A stretch of 64,000 bases of DNA from Liopterus haemorrhoidalis (Eukaryota; Arthropoda; Insecta; Coleoptera; Dytiscidae), in NCBI GenBank assembly GCA_963971575.1, contig OZ020616.1, positions 59,068,907 to 59,132,906 of the forward strand, read 5' to 3'. The translations under genes and the position numbers were made by a program. The notes under the pieces were generated by a model. That model worked only from the letters and a program-made list of their open reading frames with translations, ran no database searches and was not told where the DNA came from. Positions 22,741 to 32,724 of this stretch are shown here, piece after piece. The first letter of the stretch is position 1. The number at the start of each line of letters is the position of its first letter.

Positions 22741-22745
<5 letters not shown>
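21130..22745 (+). mobile_element. Tc1-like element, inactive
   Basis: The right end reads GTTGCTATCTTTATGGCCAA then TACTG (22720-22744). A second copy of the core, GTTGCTATCTTTATG, sits about 170 bp inward (22550), the two-repeat (IR/DR) arrangement of some Tc1 elements. I could not find the matching left end, so the left boundary is approximate. Confidence 0.75.
21540..22482 (+). pseudogene. Tc1 transposase with stop codons and catalytic Glu changed to Lys
   Basis: The N-terminal helix-turn-helix (VHKSTVSRIIKRF) is followed by a stop, then a GRPRKT AT-hook. From 21721 the frame is open through SDESKFNLF (first catalytic Asp), VKHGGGGVMVWGCFS and HDNDTKHS (second Asp). A TAG stop lies at 22210-22212. 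It then continues to WLSQSPDLNPIKNLWEIV and the normal C-terminus (22482). In DD34E enzymes the third residue is the Glu of NPIEN; here it is Lys (codon AAA). So the copy is dead twice over, although the frame is otherwise well kept. Confidence 0.85.

Positions 22746-22780
<35 letters not shown>
22744..22780. repeat. (AT)n microsatellite
   Basis: About 18 AT units directly after the Tc1 right end, as expected for a TA-rich target. Confidence 0.95.
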
Positions 22781-22788
<8 letters not shown>

Positions 22789-22794
22789 TGTCGA

Positions 22795-23148
22795 CCCAAA
22801 AACTTTAACAGCTTCCAAAAACTAATCTGAACAAAAATTTCTGTTCAACTATTCCGATTCACATTGATGTGCATTACTCAGAATTTTTTTCAGATTTAAA
22901 GATATTTTTGCCCAAATCCTTTAAAAAAAAAGAATTAAAAAACAAACAATTTTTCGTTCCTAAATCTACGTCTTAAGAGTTTTTTTTTTTTTGGATACCA
23001 CTCAATAAATTATAAAAAAAATATTATTTTTTATTTTTTAACTCTTTATAGTTAGATTCAGCTGCTTGGCTACAATTTATACCGTACATACAGACATACG
23101 AGTGACGTTATAAGGGTTTTTTTTTGTCATACCTACAAAACTCTAAAA
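22795..23148 (-). repeat. Family 1 fragment, reverse
   Basis: A degraded piece from the block near 'attccgattcacattgatg' to the GTCT-side end (CCTACAAAACTCTAAA). The microsatellite has shrunk to a few units. Confidence 0.7.
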
Positions 23149-23646
23149 AGAGGGAAGTTAAAAAGTGACTAATAAAATATTGAAACAAATGTTTGTGGAA
23201 GTAATTCCATGCACTTAAAACTTTTATTTTTAATTGCCGAGATAAAATTTTATAAATTGTAAGATTCGAGGACAGTGAATGTTTTTTTCTAAATGCTCGA
23301 GGTTTATTAATCAAACTCTAAGTGGATGAGGGCATTAGCTGGAGGAGTTGCAGAGGGAATGAAGGACGGAGCGGTCGAGGGGGAAGTTTTAAAATGTCAT
23401 TAAGTAAGTTTCCTTTGCAATTTTCATGTTGGCATTTTAACAAGTCCCTCTTGCAACTCCATCCGCCTATTACCAGTTATTTATGAAGCCATTTCAATTA
23501 ATAACAACAAGGAAGGTTTAACTAAAACCAACGAATTATCTGCACTTTTCCCACGAAATGAGAAAACAACAAAAACATACACTACTCCTACAGCAACAAA
23601 ATTAACAGAATGGTAGGTCTGTAAAATGAAAGAGTTCGAGTGTAAT
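23149..23646. other. intron, no feature recognised
   Basis: No coding or repeat signal I can name. Confidence 0.35.
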
Positions 23647-23676
23647 ATATTAGGTCGTCAAGGATGAAATTTGTAG
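23647..23676. mobile_element. Mariner terminus fragment
   Basis: TTAGGTCGTCAAGGATGAAA matches the left end of the mariner at 40428 (TCAGGTCATCAAGAATGAAA). It abuts a family 1 copy. Confidence 0.55.
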
Positions 23677-24531
23677 AAAAAATTGATGTGAAGTGTGAAT
23701 ATTCACACATTTCAGGGTTTCGCAGGTATATAATAAGTGAAGGCGTTATGCTGAGTGTGTAGGACAAATTTTACTTTGTAGTAATCACGGCAAAATGAAC
23801 GAAATTTTTAAAATAATTTATCGTCTGTTAATCATATAATAAGACTGGTTATTAAATTTACGCTCTTAAAAATTAAATACAACATTTGTCAAAATATAAC
23901 TAGAATTTTGACAAAATAATTTCAACATAATAAAAATGCAAAAAAAAAAAACAAAAAATAAAATTCACTCCGTACTCGAACTCGAAACCCTTCGTTTTCC
24001 AGAGAATTTTAGCTTCCGACACCAGCGCTCTAACCCGTTACGCCATCGCACGCCTTGCATGTGAGTGTCTTACATTGGTATAACTTTTGTACTTTGTGAA
24101 CCAAAAACCACAAAAAATGCGTTATTTTCCGAAAACATAATCTAATCAAAAATTCCTGTTGTACTATTTCGGTTCACACCAATATACATTACTTAGAATT
24201 TTTTTAGATTTTTAGTTTAAACCATCTGGGCTACAGGGTGTGGAACAAAAATTTTTTTACACAATTTTGGCAAAAATCGCATCAAAATATTTTATTTTGC
24301 AAAAATAAAAATTTGATCGTTAATCCACGTACTAAGGGCTTTCATTTGATACCCTACTCAGAACTAAAAAAAAATATTTTTGTTTTCGATGAGCACATAT
24401 TTGTTTATATTTTTAGGGGGGTATGTTTTTTAGATGTTTTAGTATTTTTCCTATGTGCGGGTCAAAGAGTTGTATAAGCATGCCAAATTTCAACTCTCTA
24501 GGTTCAGCCGTTTGGCTACAATTTTAACCGA

Positions 24532-24620
<89 letters not shown>

Positions 24621-24673
24621 TGACAAAATGACGGTATAAGGGTTTTTTGGTCATACCTACAAAACCCTAAAAA
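23677..24673 (-). repeat. Family 1 repeat, full length, reverse
   Basis: Palindrome end first (AAAATTGATGTGAAGTGTGA), then a tRNA-like module (23970-24058), and finally a long (CAGA)n tract (24530-24620) and the CCTACAAAACCCTAAAA end. Confidence 0.88.
23970..24058 (-). other. tRNA-like module in family 1
   Basis: The minus strand reads GATGGCGTAACGGGTTAGAG (A-box-like), then GTGTCGGAAGC, and later GAGTTCGAGTACGG (B-box-like). The region between is longer than in an ordinary tRNA and no clean cloverleaf is visible by eye. Confidence 0.55.
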
Positions 24674-24679
24674 AAGGCA

Positions 24680-25625
24680 AAGTTAGTTTATAACTTACAA
24701 ATATAAGGAATTATTTTATTCATCAAAGTATGTACCCATATTGTCCGTCATATAAACCGTCACCGTGTACGGACGAACCTCCCAAGCATTTTTAGTAGAG
24801 AAACCCGGTAGCGTGTAGTGGGTAAACCAGAAGTGATCTGGAAGTCTGAGAACAGTATAATGAAATAAACGAACCTTGTTAACGGGTTAAACACTGCGAG
24901 TGTTGTGAGGTGTTTAGCGGCTTGCGAGGTGATAACGGTGATTGTGAGGTTTTTGTGATTGAGTGTCTCTCATGGGATTTTTACAGCCAGCATTAAATTG
25001 TAAGTTCTAATGTAATTAATAACCTTCGATTCTAACTAAACATTAAACGTAGATTAAGTAAAATGCAGACTTTAATTCAAACACCCTTATTCCTCTCATA
25101 AAGAATCTAAGCAACCAACCGGCGGATCCTTTAGGTTTTCAGACTTGATACCGCTCGCAAGTCTTGGAATCCACTATGTGGAGGGCCTTTTAAAGTAACT
25201 ACCATAAAATACAATGAAATTATTTAAATTCATTTAGTCAACCTTGACGTTTCGACCGATTCTAGAAATGCCCCCACATATCCCTCTATCTTGATACATC
25301 CTGATGAAAATGATCAAAATACCAGTATTCGGGATCTCGGCTCTCGATTTTAACATCCCTAATCGCACTGGGTTTTGGTAGGTGTTAACAGTTGTGTTTC
25401 AAATAGCGCAATACGTGTTAATTTTTATTTTTAGGGTGTGGAATTTAACGGTTACGGTCCTGCGTGTTTTTGTAGTAGGTCATACGGTCAGTCGTTCTAA
25501 ATGTTCCTCTTTAAATTTAATAAAAACCAACGAATAAAAGTGGACGAGGCATATGGTACATCTTACACGTCCTCCTGCATTTTGTAAAACTTTCAAACTC
25601 AAATAAAAAGTATTTTGAATTGTTA
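24680..25625. other. intron, no feature recognised
   Basis: Relatively GC-richer and less repetitive than its surroundings. No frame with a known domain and no TIR structure identified. May include unlabelled repeat. Confidence 0.35.
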
Positions 25626-25629
25626 AAAT

Positions 25630-26763
25630 TTATGCAACAACGAAAAATGTAAATTGGGACAAGTTGTATGATTTCAGAATTTATAATATTTTACAGAGAT
25701 CCACTAACAAATTCACAATAAATTATTTTCTGAATAATGAGACAGGTTCGGCAGTTATATGGGAAGAAGATAAAAATATCACCTTTATTCCTCCGTATCT
25801 ATCTTCACTGCAGAAATTCATGGTATTCTCAAAGCTACAGAGAAAATAGAAGAAAAGTACACAGAACAAAAGATACACATAATCTGCACTGATTTCTTAA
25901 GCTCAATACAATCAATTTGCAACCCACACGCAAAGTACCAAACAGTAAAGAAAATACAAGACAAAATGCAATCGTTAAGAAACAATAGCTACCAAATCAT
26001 TCTTCTATGGATACCGTCTGATATAGGACTACGAGGAAACAAAAAAGCAGATAAAGCAGCGAAAGAAGCTATCAGCACCCCAATAAATATACCAATTCCA
26101 AAATATGATTACACCAAATTAAGTAGCAGATACGAGAAGAATGGAACGACTATTGGAGAAACACTATTGGCAAACTAAGAAAAATAAAAGAAAATATTGA
26201 AAAATGGCCAGCAAGAGAAGACAGAAGAAAACAAGTAGTGCTCACAAGACAACGGACACTCCAACGTAACACACAAACACTTCAAAAAACACCAGAAGTA
26301 AAATACGACACTTGTAACACATCACTAACAGTAAAGCACATCATAACCGACTGTACAAAATACAACCAGCACAGGCAATTGTACAGAGTGATTATTTAAT
26401 GGCGAGACGACGTCAACGAATTTTACGTGCCTCCTAGCAGAATACTATGACTATAATAACCTTGAAGAAAATTTGATTATGAAAAAAAAAAGATTATGCG
26501 CATGCGCGTATAATCGCCTGCAACGATGTGTATGAAACGGAAAATTATTAAAACTTCCAGTGACGTCGTCTCGCCATTAAATAATCACTCCGTACAACAT
26601 ACCAAAAGATATTGCACAAGCACTTACTTCATCTACAATAGAATATAACATTATAAATTATCTTAAGGCCATAAATATGTACAATAATTTGTAAAAAGAA
26701 CACTGCACCGGGTGTTAAAAGCCTAGATGCTGAAGCACCCAAAAAATTGTAATTAAAAAAAAT
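25630..26763 (+). pseudogene. Jockey-type LINE 3' end (RNase H and zinc knuckle)
   Basis: GSAVIWEEDKNITF starts an RNase H-like domain. It continues in a shifted frame with TEQKIHIICTDFLSSIQS and IPSDIGLRGNKKADKAAKEA, the typical C-terminal RNase H motif, then LTVKHIITDCTKYNQH. Frameshifts and an inserted MITE (26386-26591) break it. The 3' tail ends in an A-rich run at about 26750-26763, about 40 nt from the exon E donor. Lies antisense to the host gene in its intron. Confidence 0.8.
26386..26591. repeat. 206-bp TIR MITE inside LINE
   Basis: TIR AGTGATTATTTAATGGCGAG then ACGACGTCA, complement at the right. Flanked by GTACA (26381-26385 and 26592-26596). It interrupts the LINE reading frame right after the Cys-rich motif. 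Confidence 0.85.
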
Positions 26764-26801
26764 ATATTTTCTGTATAAAATGAATAAAATGATTTTCTTA
26801 C

Positions 26802-27063
26802 TTATTTGTGAGGCATGTGCCAAAAATCCTCCTCCACAATTTTCTCCTCCAGCTAAAAGTTCATCGCTGAAGAACTCCAAGAGAAGGTATTGTCCTGAAG
26901 AAGTCACTGATCTTCCTTTGGTAACAGTCTCCATACTAGATCCCTCCAGGTTAGCCAACAGTCTCGCTGAGAGAGAACTACCATCTCGAACCTTCAACCA
27001 CTGAGAACCACAAGGAAGACGAAAATGGTCCACTTTAAATCTCACAGAGTAATCCGGATCAGC
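26802..27063 (-). CDS. Exon E: CUB domain of TSP1/CUB membrane protein
   Basis: Eighty-seven codons plus one base. The acceptor 'gaatttatatttag' precedes GCT GAT CCG; the donor is ATAA|GTAAGA. Encodes YSVRFKVDHFRLPCGSQWLK, VRDGSSLSARLLANL and SGQYLLLEFFSDEL, ending GGGFLAHASQI. The 'F-L-C-x-WLKVRDG' run, the later hydrophobic strands (YLLLEFFSD) and the GGGF end are the pattern of the C-terminal part of a CUB domain. It joins exon D across a 66-bp intron. Confidence 0.85.
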
Positions 27064-27129
27064 CTAAATATAAATTCATAATTAAACAACGGATTACTTA
27101 AAGGGTTTCGGATTAAGATTTAGAGTTAC

Positions 27130-27369
27130 CTGTATAAGCCAAAATGTTCTTCCAGGACAACTTTGACTACTAGTTGCTAGGAGTCTTCTGGGTTTCGCTT
27201 GTCCGAGATGGACAACGCAACCACATCGACATCCAGGACCAACTTCTGCTTTGATTTCAGGACGATCTGCTGGAAGTTCCCCTGTGGAAGATACCCCTCC
27301 ACCATAAAGACATTCCCAATCACTTCCAGCGTTTTCGTTGCCACATTTTTCAGTTTGCACCGATGGACC
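27130..27369 (-). CDS. Exon D: end of TSP1 and start of CUB
   Basis: Eighty codons, phase 0 on both sides. The acceptor 'gttttgttatcag' precedes GGT CCA TCG; the donor is CAG|GTAACT. It opens with GPSVQTEKCGNENAGSDWEC, whose first Cys closes the thrombospondin repeat begun in exon C. A Gly/Pro/Glu-rich linker follows, then GCRCGCVVHLGQAKPRRLLA and SCPGRTFWLIQ, the first strands of the CUB domain continued in exon E. Confidence 0.85.
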
Positions 27370-27403
27370 CTGATAACAAAACAATTTAAAAATATCACAA
27401 ATC

Positions 27404-27600
27404 AAAAAAATTGACGCGAAGTGTGAATTTTCACACATTTCAGGGTTGTGCAGGTATTTAATAGGTGTAAGAAGCCAACATAATACTGGATGTCTAGGTA
27501 TATTTATCACATCAAAATAAACAATTTTTTTGATAACCACTTTTATTCGTTAAGAACTAAGAGCTTTAATTTATTTTTAGGTCAATCCCTTTGGGGTGGG
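27404..27600 (-). repeat. Family 1 palindrome-end fragment plus shared flank
   Basis: AAGTGTGAATTTTCACACAT and AGGGTTGTGCAGGTATTTAA, continuing into 'aagaagccaacataatactg', which is also present at 37838-37925. A subfamily that extends beyond the normal end. Lies about 35-230 nt upstream of the exon D acceptor. Confidence 0.7.
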
Positions 27601-27779
27601 GGAATTTTTAGAAGTTATCTTTGTGAGTTAAATATGGAATTAAACTATAAAAAAACAGTGGATAAAAATTTTTCATCTAAGGAAGAGTTTTTTTGTTGCA
27701 ATTCATGATTATTTTGAAGATATTCCGAAAGAAGATTGATTAGGAATTTGAGAAAAAAACAACGTTGATATAGAATACA

Positions 27780-27785
27780 TTTATT
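27780..27785 (-). promoter_or_regulatory. Poly(A) signal AATAAA of CFAP157
   Basis: The minus strand carries AATAAA 66-71 nt past the CFAP157 stop codon, at a normal distance for 3'-end formation. Confidence 0.7.
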
Positions 27786-27850
27786 TTCAATACACAAACC
27801 ACGAGATATTTGATTACTGACATAAACAAATTTTAATTAATGCCTAAAAC

Positions 27851-29548
27851 TTATTCCGAAAGAGTTTTCTCCGTGTTTTCTTCTTCCTCTTCTGGTTCTA
27901 CTAATTCAGCTTCTTCATCCCCTTCTTCACCGACAAATGTAGAATAATAATCAATCTCACTTTGTTCATGAAGCAATTCACTAGACGGCGCAACAGTTTT
28001 AGAAACTTTCATCCCAAGACTAACTTCACCAGAAGAAGCTTCTGCTTTAACTTTCTTCTCCTCAGACTCTTCCTCTTCTTCTGTTTCAGAAGAAACAGAT
28101 TCACTCTCAGCAATAGCACGGTAAATAAACTGTGAATCTTGTGACAAATGAGTTTCAGAAGGACTTTTCTCATCAGCAGAGGATCGTCTTCTTTGTAACG
28201 CGGTTAAACTTTGTCCTACCTGAGATTCCATATTGAATTTCATGATAGGTTGTTTTCTAGGTGGTAAAGGTTTAGGCACGAATCCAAGGTCACCTCTGAT
28301 GTAAGTTGCAGCAATAGATTCAATAGTGTCTTCAGAATCGCAACGTATGATTTCAATTTTACCTTCGCGTAATAATTTCAGTAGTTGATGAAGAAGGGTT
28401 TCACGTTTAGCGTATTTTTGAGCCTCCTCCACATTTGGTCTTATGGTTATGGCGTCTTCTATAGCATCAATAGCTTCGAAAAGAACTCCTTTTAATTGCT
28501 TCGTCTTTGATTCGGAAACATTTAACAGATGCTTAGCAGCATACTCATTGCATTTTGTTGCATGAAGATTCTGCTCTAATACTCTTATCTTGTAGTTCAA
28601 ATTAACAATTTCTCTCTTCTTATCATTTAGTTCATCTCTTTGAGATCTTAGTTCATTTATTTCTAACTGGTAATTTGCAATATCTGAAGATTGTTTTTTA
28701 AAATTGCTTTTCAATTGACCTATTACACCTTTCTGTACATTTGAATTACCTAGAGCTAGATTTCTTTCATCTTGATAGAGTTCTGCATTGTGTCTTAAGT
28801 CCCTATTCTTTCTGATTAGTTCTTCGTTCTCATTGGCACGTTTTGTTATTGCTGTTTTGAGTTTATCCATTTCGTTGTTAAGTACTATGTTTTCTCTAAT
28901 CAATCTTTGAGTAGTTGCTGCCATTCTTAAATCATTGACCTCTTGAAAATCTGATGCTAATTTTAGAATTCTTTTTTCCATTTCTCTTTTTATGGTGTCT
29001 TTACTCATTATGAACTGTTTTTCTGCTTCATATAATGTACGTTTGTGCCTTATTTCTTGTTCTTCAATTTGTTTTTCTTGGTCCATGAATTTTTTCATTA
29101 GTTCATCACGGTGTGCTCTGAATTCTTCGAGAGCGTTTAGTTTACCAGTTATTAGTTTTATTTCTGATGTTAATTGTTCTTTCATTATACGATATTCTTC
29201 GGACATGTCTTTTACTTTTTGTTCAAATTCAATTTCTTCAGTTTCTTTTTCTGCTTGAAGTGCCACAAGTCTTTCTTGTACTTCTTTTGATTCATTACGC
29301 TTCTCAGCAACTTGTCTTTTGAGATAAATGATTACATCTCCCCTATCTTCATCTAATTGAGTGATTTTTGTTTCCAATTCTAAGTTTTTCTCTTCGAGGG
29401 TCGTTGATAGTTCGCGTAGCCTCGCTAATTTTCGGTTTAAGTCGGTTATTTGAAGTTCATAAAATGTTTTATCTACTTCTGCTAGTGCATTTGGGTCCAC
29501 TACGACGTCTGCCTTCTTCTTCTTCTTACCCTTTTTACCCTTTGCCAT
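27851..29548 (-). CDS. CFAP157: Cilia- and flagella-associated protein 157
   Basis: An uninterrupted 565-residue frame from ATG. A Lys-rich start (MAKGKKGKKKKK) is followed by DKTFYELQITDLNRKLARL. A long coiled coil (about residues 25-400) includes GKLNALEEFRAHRDELMKKF and LASDFQEVNDLRMAATTQRL. After that comes IRGDLGFVPKPLPP (~430-445), then a Ser/Glu-rich acidic tail. These match the order I know from vertebrate CFAP157 (520 residues): the FYxxQIxDL start, LAALEEF, a Met- and Thr-rich helix, GDLGLVP. Vertebrate CFAP157 acts in sperm flagellum and motile cilium axonemes. Intronless, and nested in the same orientation in an intron of the membrane-protein gene. A poly(A) signal follows the stop and an X-box-like site lies ~100 bp upstream. 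Single-exon form could mean an old retrocopy, but the frame is intact. Other coiled-coil ciliary proteins are a less likely alternative. Confidence 0.8.
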   Translation of the reverse strand: MAKGKKGKKKKKADVVVDPNALAEVDKTFYELQITDLNRKLARLRELSTTLEEKNLELETKITQLDEDRGDVIIYLKRQVAEKRNESKEVQERLVALQAEKETEEIEFEQKVKDMSEEYRIMKEQLTSEIKLITGKLNALEEFRAHRDELMKKFMDQEKQIEEQEIRHKRTLYEAEKQFIMSKDTIKREMEKRILKLASDFQEVNDLRMAATTQRLIRENIVLNNEMDKLKTAITKRANENEELIRKNRDLRHNAELYQDERNLALGNSNVQKGVIGQLKSNFKKQSSDIANYQLEINELRSQRDELNDKKREIVNLNYKIRVLEQNLHATKCNEYAAKHLLNVSESKTKQLKGVLFEAIDAIEDAITIRPNVEEAQKYAKRETLLHQLLKLLREGKIEIIRCDSEDTIESIAATYIRGDLGFVPKPLPPRKQPIMKFNMESQVGQSLTALQRRRSSADEKSPSETHLSQDSQFIYRAIAESESVSSETEEEEESEEKKVKAEASSGEVSLGMKVSKTVAPSSELLHEQSEIDYYSTFVGEEGDEEAELVEPEEEEENTEKTLSE

Positions 29549-29651
29549 TTTTTTTCACAATTATATCCACCAAATTTTAGTTTATAAAGAGGTTTTTTTA
29601 AGAACACACACGGAGTTGTAAATGTAGTTTTATAGAACTGAGTAAACAAGA

Positions 29652-29666
29652 GTTACCATGGTGAAC
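29652..29666 (-). promoter_or_regulatory. RFX X-box-like site upstream of CFAP157
   Basis: The minus strand reads GTTCACCATGGTAAC: half-sites GTTCAC and GGTAAC separated by CAT. The consensus is RYYNYY-N1-3-RRNRAC; the only mismatch is A at position 5. It ends 103 bp before the CFAP157 ATG, in the usual window for ciliary X-boxes. Role inferred, not shown. Confidence 0.55.
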
Positions 29667-29669
29667 ATA

Positions 29670-30216
29670 TTGATTGTTGGCGTTTGAGACGGAAGCTTAC
29701 TGTCAAAACCATAAAGACTTTTATGAGATTATTATGGATTTTTTTTATTTAATGAAGGTTACCTCATAAAAGTTTATTTGTTTCTTTTTGTCGCAAATAT
29801 TTAAATTATTAATAAACTTCAAAAAGATACGTCAAAACTGACATTTATTGTCAATATTTGTAATATTAAATCAGGTAAATCTGGGCCCCATTACAGTGGC
29901 TTTATTTTACAGTATCTTTATTTATCACAGTGGTAACATACGGAGTCAATATTTTTGATTGTCCAATGGGATATCCGTCATATTCTGGCAAGTTTTGCTC
30001 ACGTTCATTTCACGAGAAATTTGCTCTTTAAAAACGTTTTTTGGGTGCTTGGGAGCTCTTACATCCCCCCCCCCCTCATGTGTGCGCGCTCTGAAAGTTG
30101 CTGTATTTCACCACTATAATAAATATTCTACAATTATTCTATTACATATATTCTATTACTATAACAAATATTCTATTCTAGCCATTTCATAAAAATTGAC
30201 AGGTGACAATTCCTGA
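29670..30216. other. upstream of CFAP157, no other feature
   Basis: AT-rich, with a C-run near 30066. No further gene or repeat boundary recognised. Confidence 0.35.
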
Positions 30217-30785
30217 CAATAGACTAGACCAGTTGTTCTTAACCGGGGGGTCCCGAAAAGACTTTAGGGGGTCCCGAAATTAAAAGAAAAAAATAATTTT
30301 TACCAGTTTTTGCTTTTAAAATTACAATAAAACTTAATTATTAAGCAATAAATTATTAAGAACATTTAAAATATTATTTCAAAAAATTTCTTGGGTGATC
30401 CAGAAAATATTTTAGACTATAGTGCGTTCGAAGGTGAGTATGCAGTACAAGGCATATGGAGTAGTTCTTTTTCATACTCTCTAATGGGTTTACAGAATGA
30501 CGCTATCCTTTTCTTGCTAGTCGACGTTGCCAGCTCTAAAACACGCTGATCTGTGAAGACGCAGTATTCTACAAATGGCCGTTTGTTTTTGTTGAGTGTT
30601 ATTTTGAGTTTTATAAGAGTTGATTTTTGTAAATAATACGAGTTTTTCATATTATTATAATTGACACATTTGACACTTTTACAACATTTGGCAACACCGC
30701 TCACATTTGCCATAAGAGCTATACTGCAAACTCACCTTCGAACGCACTATAGTTGGGGGGTCCCGAGTATAAATATCCTAATAAA
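30217..30785. repeat. hAT-like fragment split by a MITE
   Basis: CCAGTTGTTCTTAACCGGGG and GGGGGTCCCGAAAAG at the left, GGGGGGTCCCGAGTATAAAT at the right: an old hAT-type non-autonomous element interrupted at 30417-30752. Confidence 0.5.
30417..30752. repeat. 336-bp TIR MITE
   Basis: TIR CTATAGTGCGTTCGAAGGTG and its complement at the right, differing at only one or two of about 28 positions. CTATAG at both edges makes the duplication either TA or the whole hexamer. A 98-codon minus-strand frame inside has no known domain. Confidence 0.85.
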
Positions 30786-30892
30786 AAGGTATACGATAAC
30801 ATTGAAGAGTTTGAGAAGAATTTAAATATAAATATATGTAAGAGGTAACAGCTACATCCATCAATATTAATAAATATATGTATATAATAGCC

Positions 30893-31133
30893 CAGTGGCG
30901 CACCCAGGGAGGGGGCCCGGGGTCCAGGCCCCCCTAAGAAGGAAGGAAATAAAAATAAAAACACAAATACGCTAGAAAATTTTTAAAATAGAGATGAGGA
31001 CCTTTGTTTTTTTAGGTCGTCACTTGTAATTTAGAAGTGAGGACTTTTTTTTTGTCATCACTTTATATTTTCATAATTTAAATAATTTTTTCTTCCGGGC
31101 CCCCTCCATCAAAAATTCCTGGGTGCGCCACTG
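30893..31133. repeat. 241-bp hAT MITE
   Basis: TIR CAGTGGCGCACCCAGGGA and complement TCCTGGGTGCGCCACTG, with 8-bp flanks taatagcc and taattgcc (7 of 8). A related element lies at 60250-60483. Confidence 0.88.
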
Positions 31134-31219
31134 TAATTGCCCAAAATGGAAAATTAAAAGTATATTCAAGAGATTTTTCGTCCAGTTCCCAAATAGGGAA
31201 AATATGTTCTGTGTTAATA

Positions 31220-32484
31220 TCAGGTCTGGTAAAAAGTTCGTGGTGTTTTTTTAGTAAAATTCAACTGGTTTTGTTATAGTTTGAAAATGAATTTATTTAA
31301 ACCAAATATGCTCCATTATTTTCGACAACGTTTTGCAATTTTTCGGGTAGAACCATGATACCATCGGTGAAGTAGTTCTGTGGTTTCTGGTTGTAAAACT
31401 GAACCAAGTGGTTTTCACAGGCTTCTTTTAAACCGGCTTAATTCCATTGAGAGAATTCTGCAGAGATCGGAATAGGTGATAGTCAGAGGGTGCTATGTCT
31501 GGACTATACGGATCCAACAAAATTTCCCAACCAAGCTCTCGCAATTTTTGATGGGTCATCAAAGAAGTGTATGGTCTTGCGTTGTCATGATAAAAGACAA
31601 CACCTTTCCTATTATTCAATTCGGGCCGTTCTATTTCAATTGCCTGGCGTAATCTCTCTAGTTGTCCACAGTAAGGGAATCAATCGTCCAACTGGAAGTA
31701 GCTCATGGTGGACGATTCACTTCCAGTCCCACCTACCACACACAGCATCACCTTGTTCGGCGTGAATCCTCGCTTCGCGAATGCTTGTGACGGCTCACCA
31801 TCCCTTGTCCATGATTTTTTACGCTTCCGATTGTCGTACGAGATCCATTTTTCATCACCGGTTATGACACATTTCAGAAATGGTTCGATTTCATTGCGTT
31901 TCAGCAGCGCATCGCAGATGTTAATTCGATCATGTTTTTCGCGCTCAACTCATGAGGAACCCATATATCGAGCTTCTTTTTGTAGCCAGCTTTCCGTAAA
32001 TGGTTCAAAACAGTTTTGTGGTCAATGCCTAGCTCCGTACCAATATCGATACTGCTGATATGCCTATCTTGCTGGACTTTTTCAAGAATTTCATCAGCTT
32101 TTTCACTGATTAGACGACCAGAGCGTGAGTCATCTTTCACATTAAAATTACCAGAACGAAAGCGAGCGAACCATTTCCGCGCAGCAGATTTTGATAAAGT
32201 ACCTTCACCGTACACAGCACAAATTTCTTCACAAGCCTGCGCAGCGTTCTTCCCTTTGTCGTAATAATATTGCAAAATATAGCGCAATTTTTCATTACTT
32301 TTCTCCATTTTAAACGCAAACAACTTTCCAACCACTGCACAAATTTTGTTTAGACACCCAAAGTAACGCTTGAACTGTCACCTTTCCAATGAGCGCTTAG
32401 TGGTGTCGCTGCGATCTGTGTTGAGTTATTTGCAATTGGCGCCGTCTATCGGCAAAAACGCCACGAACTTTTTCCCAGACCTGA
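31220..32484 (-). mobile_element. Full-length mariner (mauritiana-like), inactive
   Basis: A 1265-bp element with TIR TCAGGTCTGGTAAAAAGTTC, complement at the right, flanked by TA (31218-31219 and 32485-32486). The transposase gene runs on the minus strand and is frameshifted. Confidence 0.9.
31297..32308 (-). pseudogene. Mariner transposase with frameshifts
   Basis: Starts MEKSNEKLRYILQYYYDKGK. Two helix-turn-helix regions follow (AARKWFARFRSGNF; IDHKTVLNHLRKAG), then WVPHELS. After a frameshift near 31905 come TGDEKWISYDNRKRKKSW (first Asp), a stop near 31680, then VVFYHDNARPYTS (second Asp) and YSPDIAPSDYHLFRSL (third Asp). Another shift leads to the C-terminus ending NNGAYLV with a TAA at 31297. 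The second-to-third Asp spacing looks one residue short of the usual 34, apparently a codon deletion. The host intron tolerates it; no sign of activity. Confidence 0.85.
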
Positions 32485-32593
32485 TATCTTTGTTTCATTT
32501 ATCTTAGGATTAAATTAATTTATGTGACGCTATGATAAATGTACTAAATTTCATAAATAAAGATGTATTATTATTGTTATTATTATTACTTAC

Positions 32594-32724
32594 CTCGCAA
32601 AATTTTGCTCCATATCTTGGAGGTGGTGAATCACAAAATCGATATCTATTTTTCGTGCCCCCAGAGCAAGTTGTAGAGCACGCTGTCCATGGACTCCATA
32701 AACCCCAACCTCCACTTTCACTCT
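32594..32724 (-). CDS. Exon C: thrombospondin type-1 repeat of membrane protein
   Basis: Two bases completing a split codon, then 43 codons. The acceptor 'cttgatttttttccag' precedes AG AGT GAA; the donor is GAG|GTAAGT. Encodes GGWGLWSPWTACSTTCSGGT, then KNRYRFCDSPPPRYGAKFCE. This shows the TSP1 signature: Trp ladder WGLWSPW, CSxTC, GG, then R-Y-R-F-C. Trp and Arg residues of this kind stack alternately in TSP1 folds. The last Cys of the repeat is in exon D. A (AAT)n run lies immediately downstream of the donor. Confidence 0.88.
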
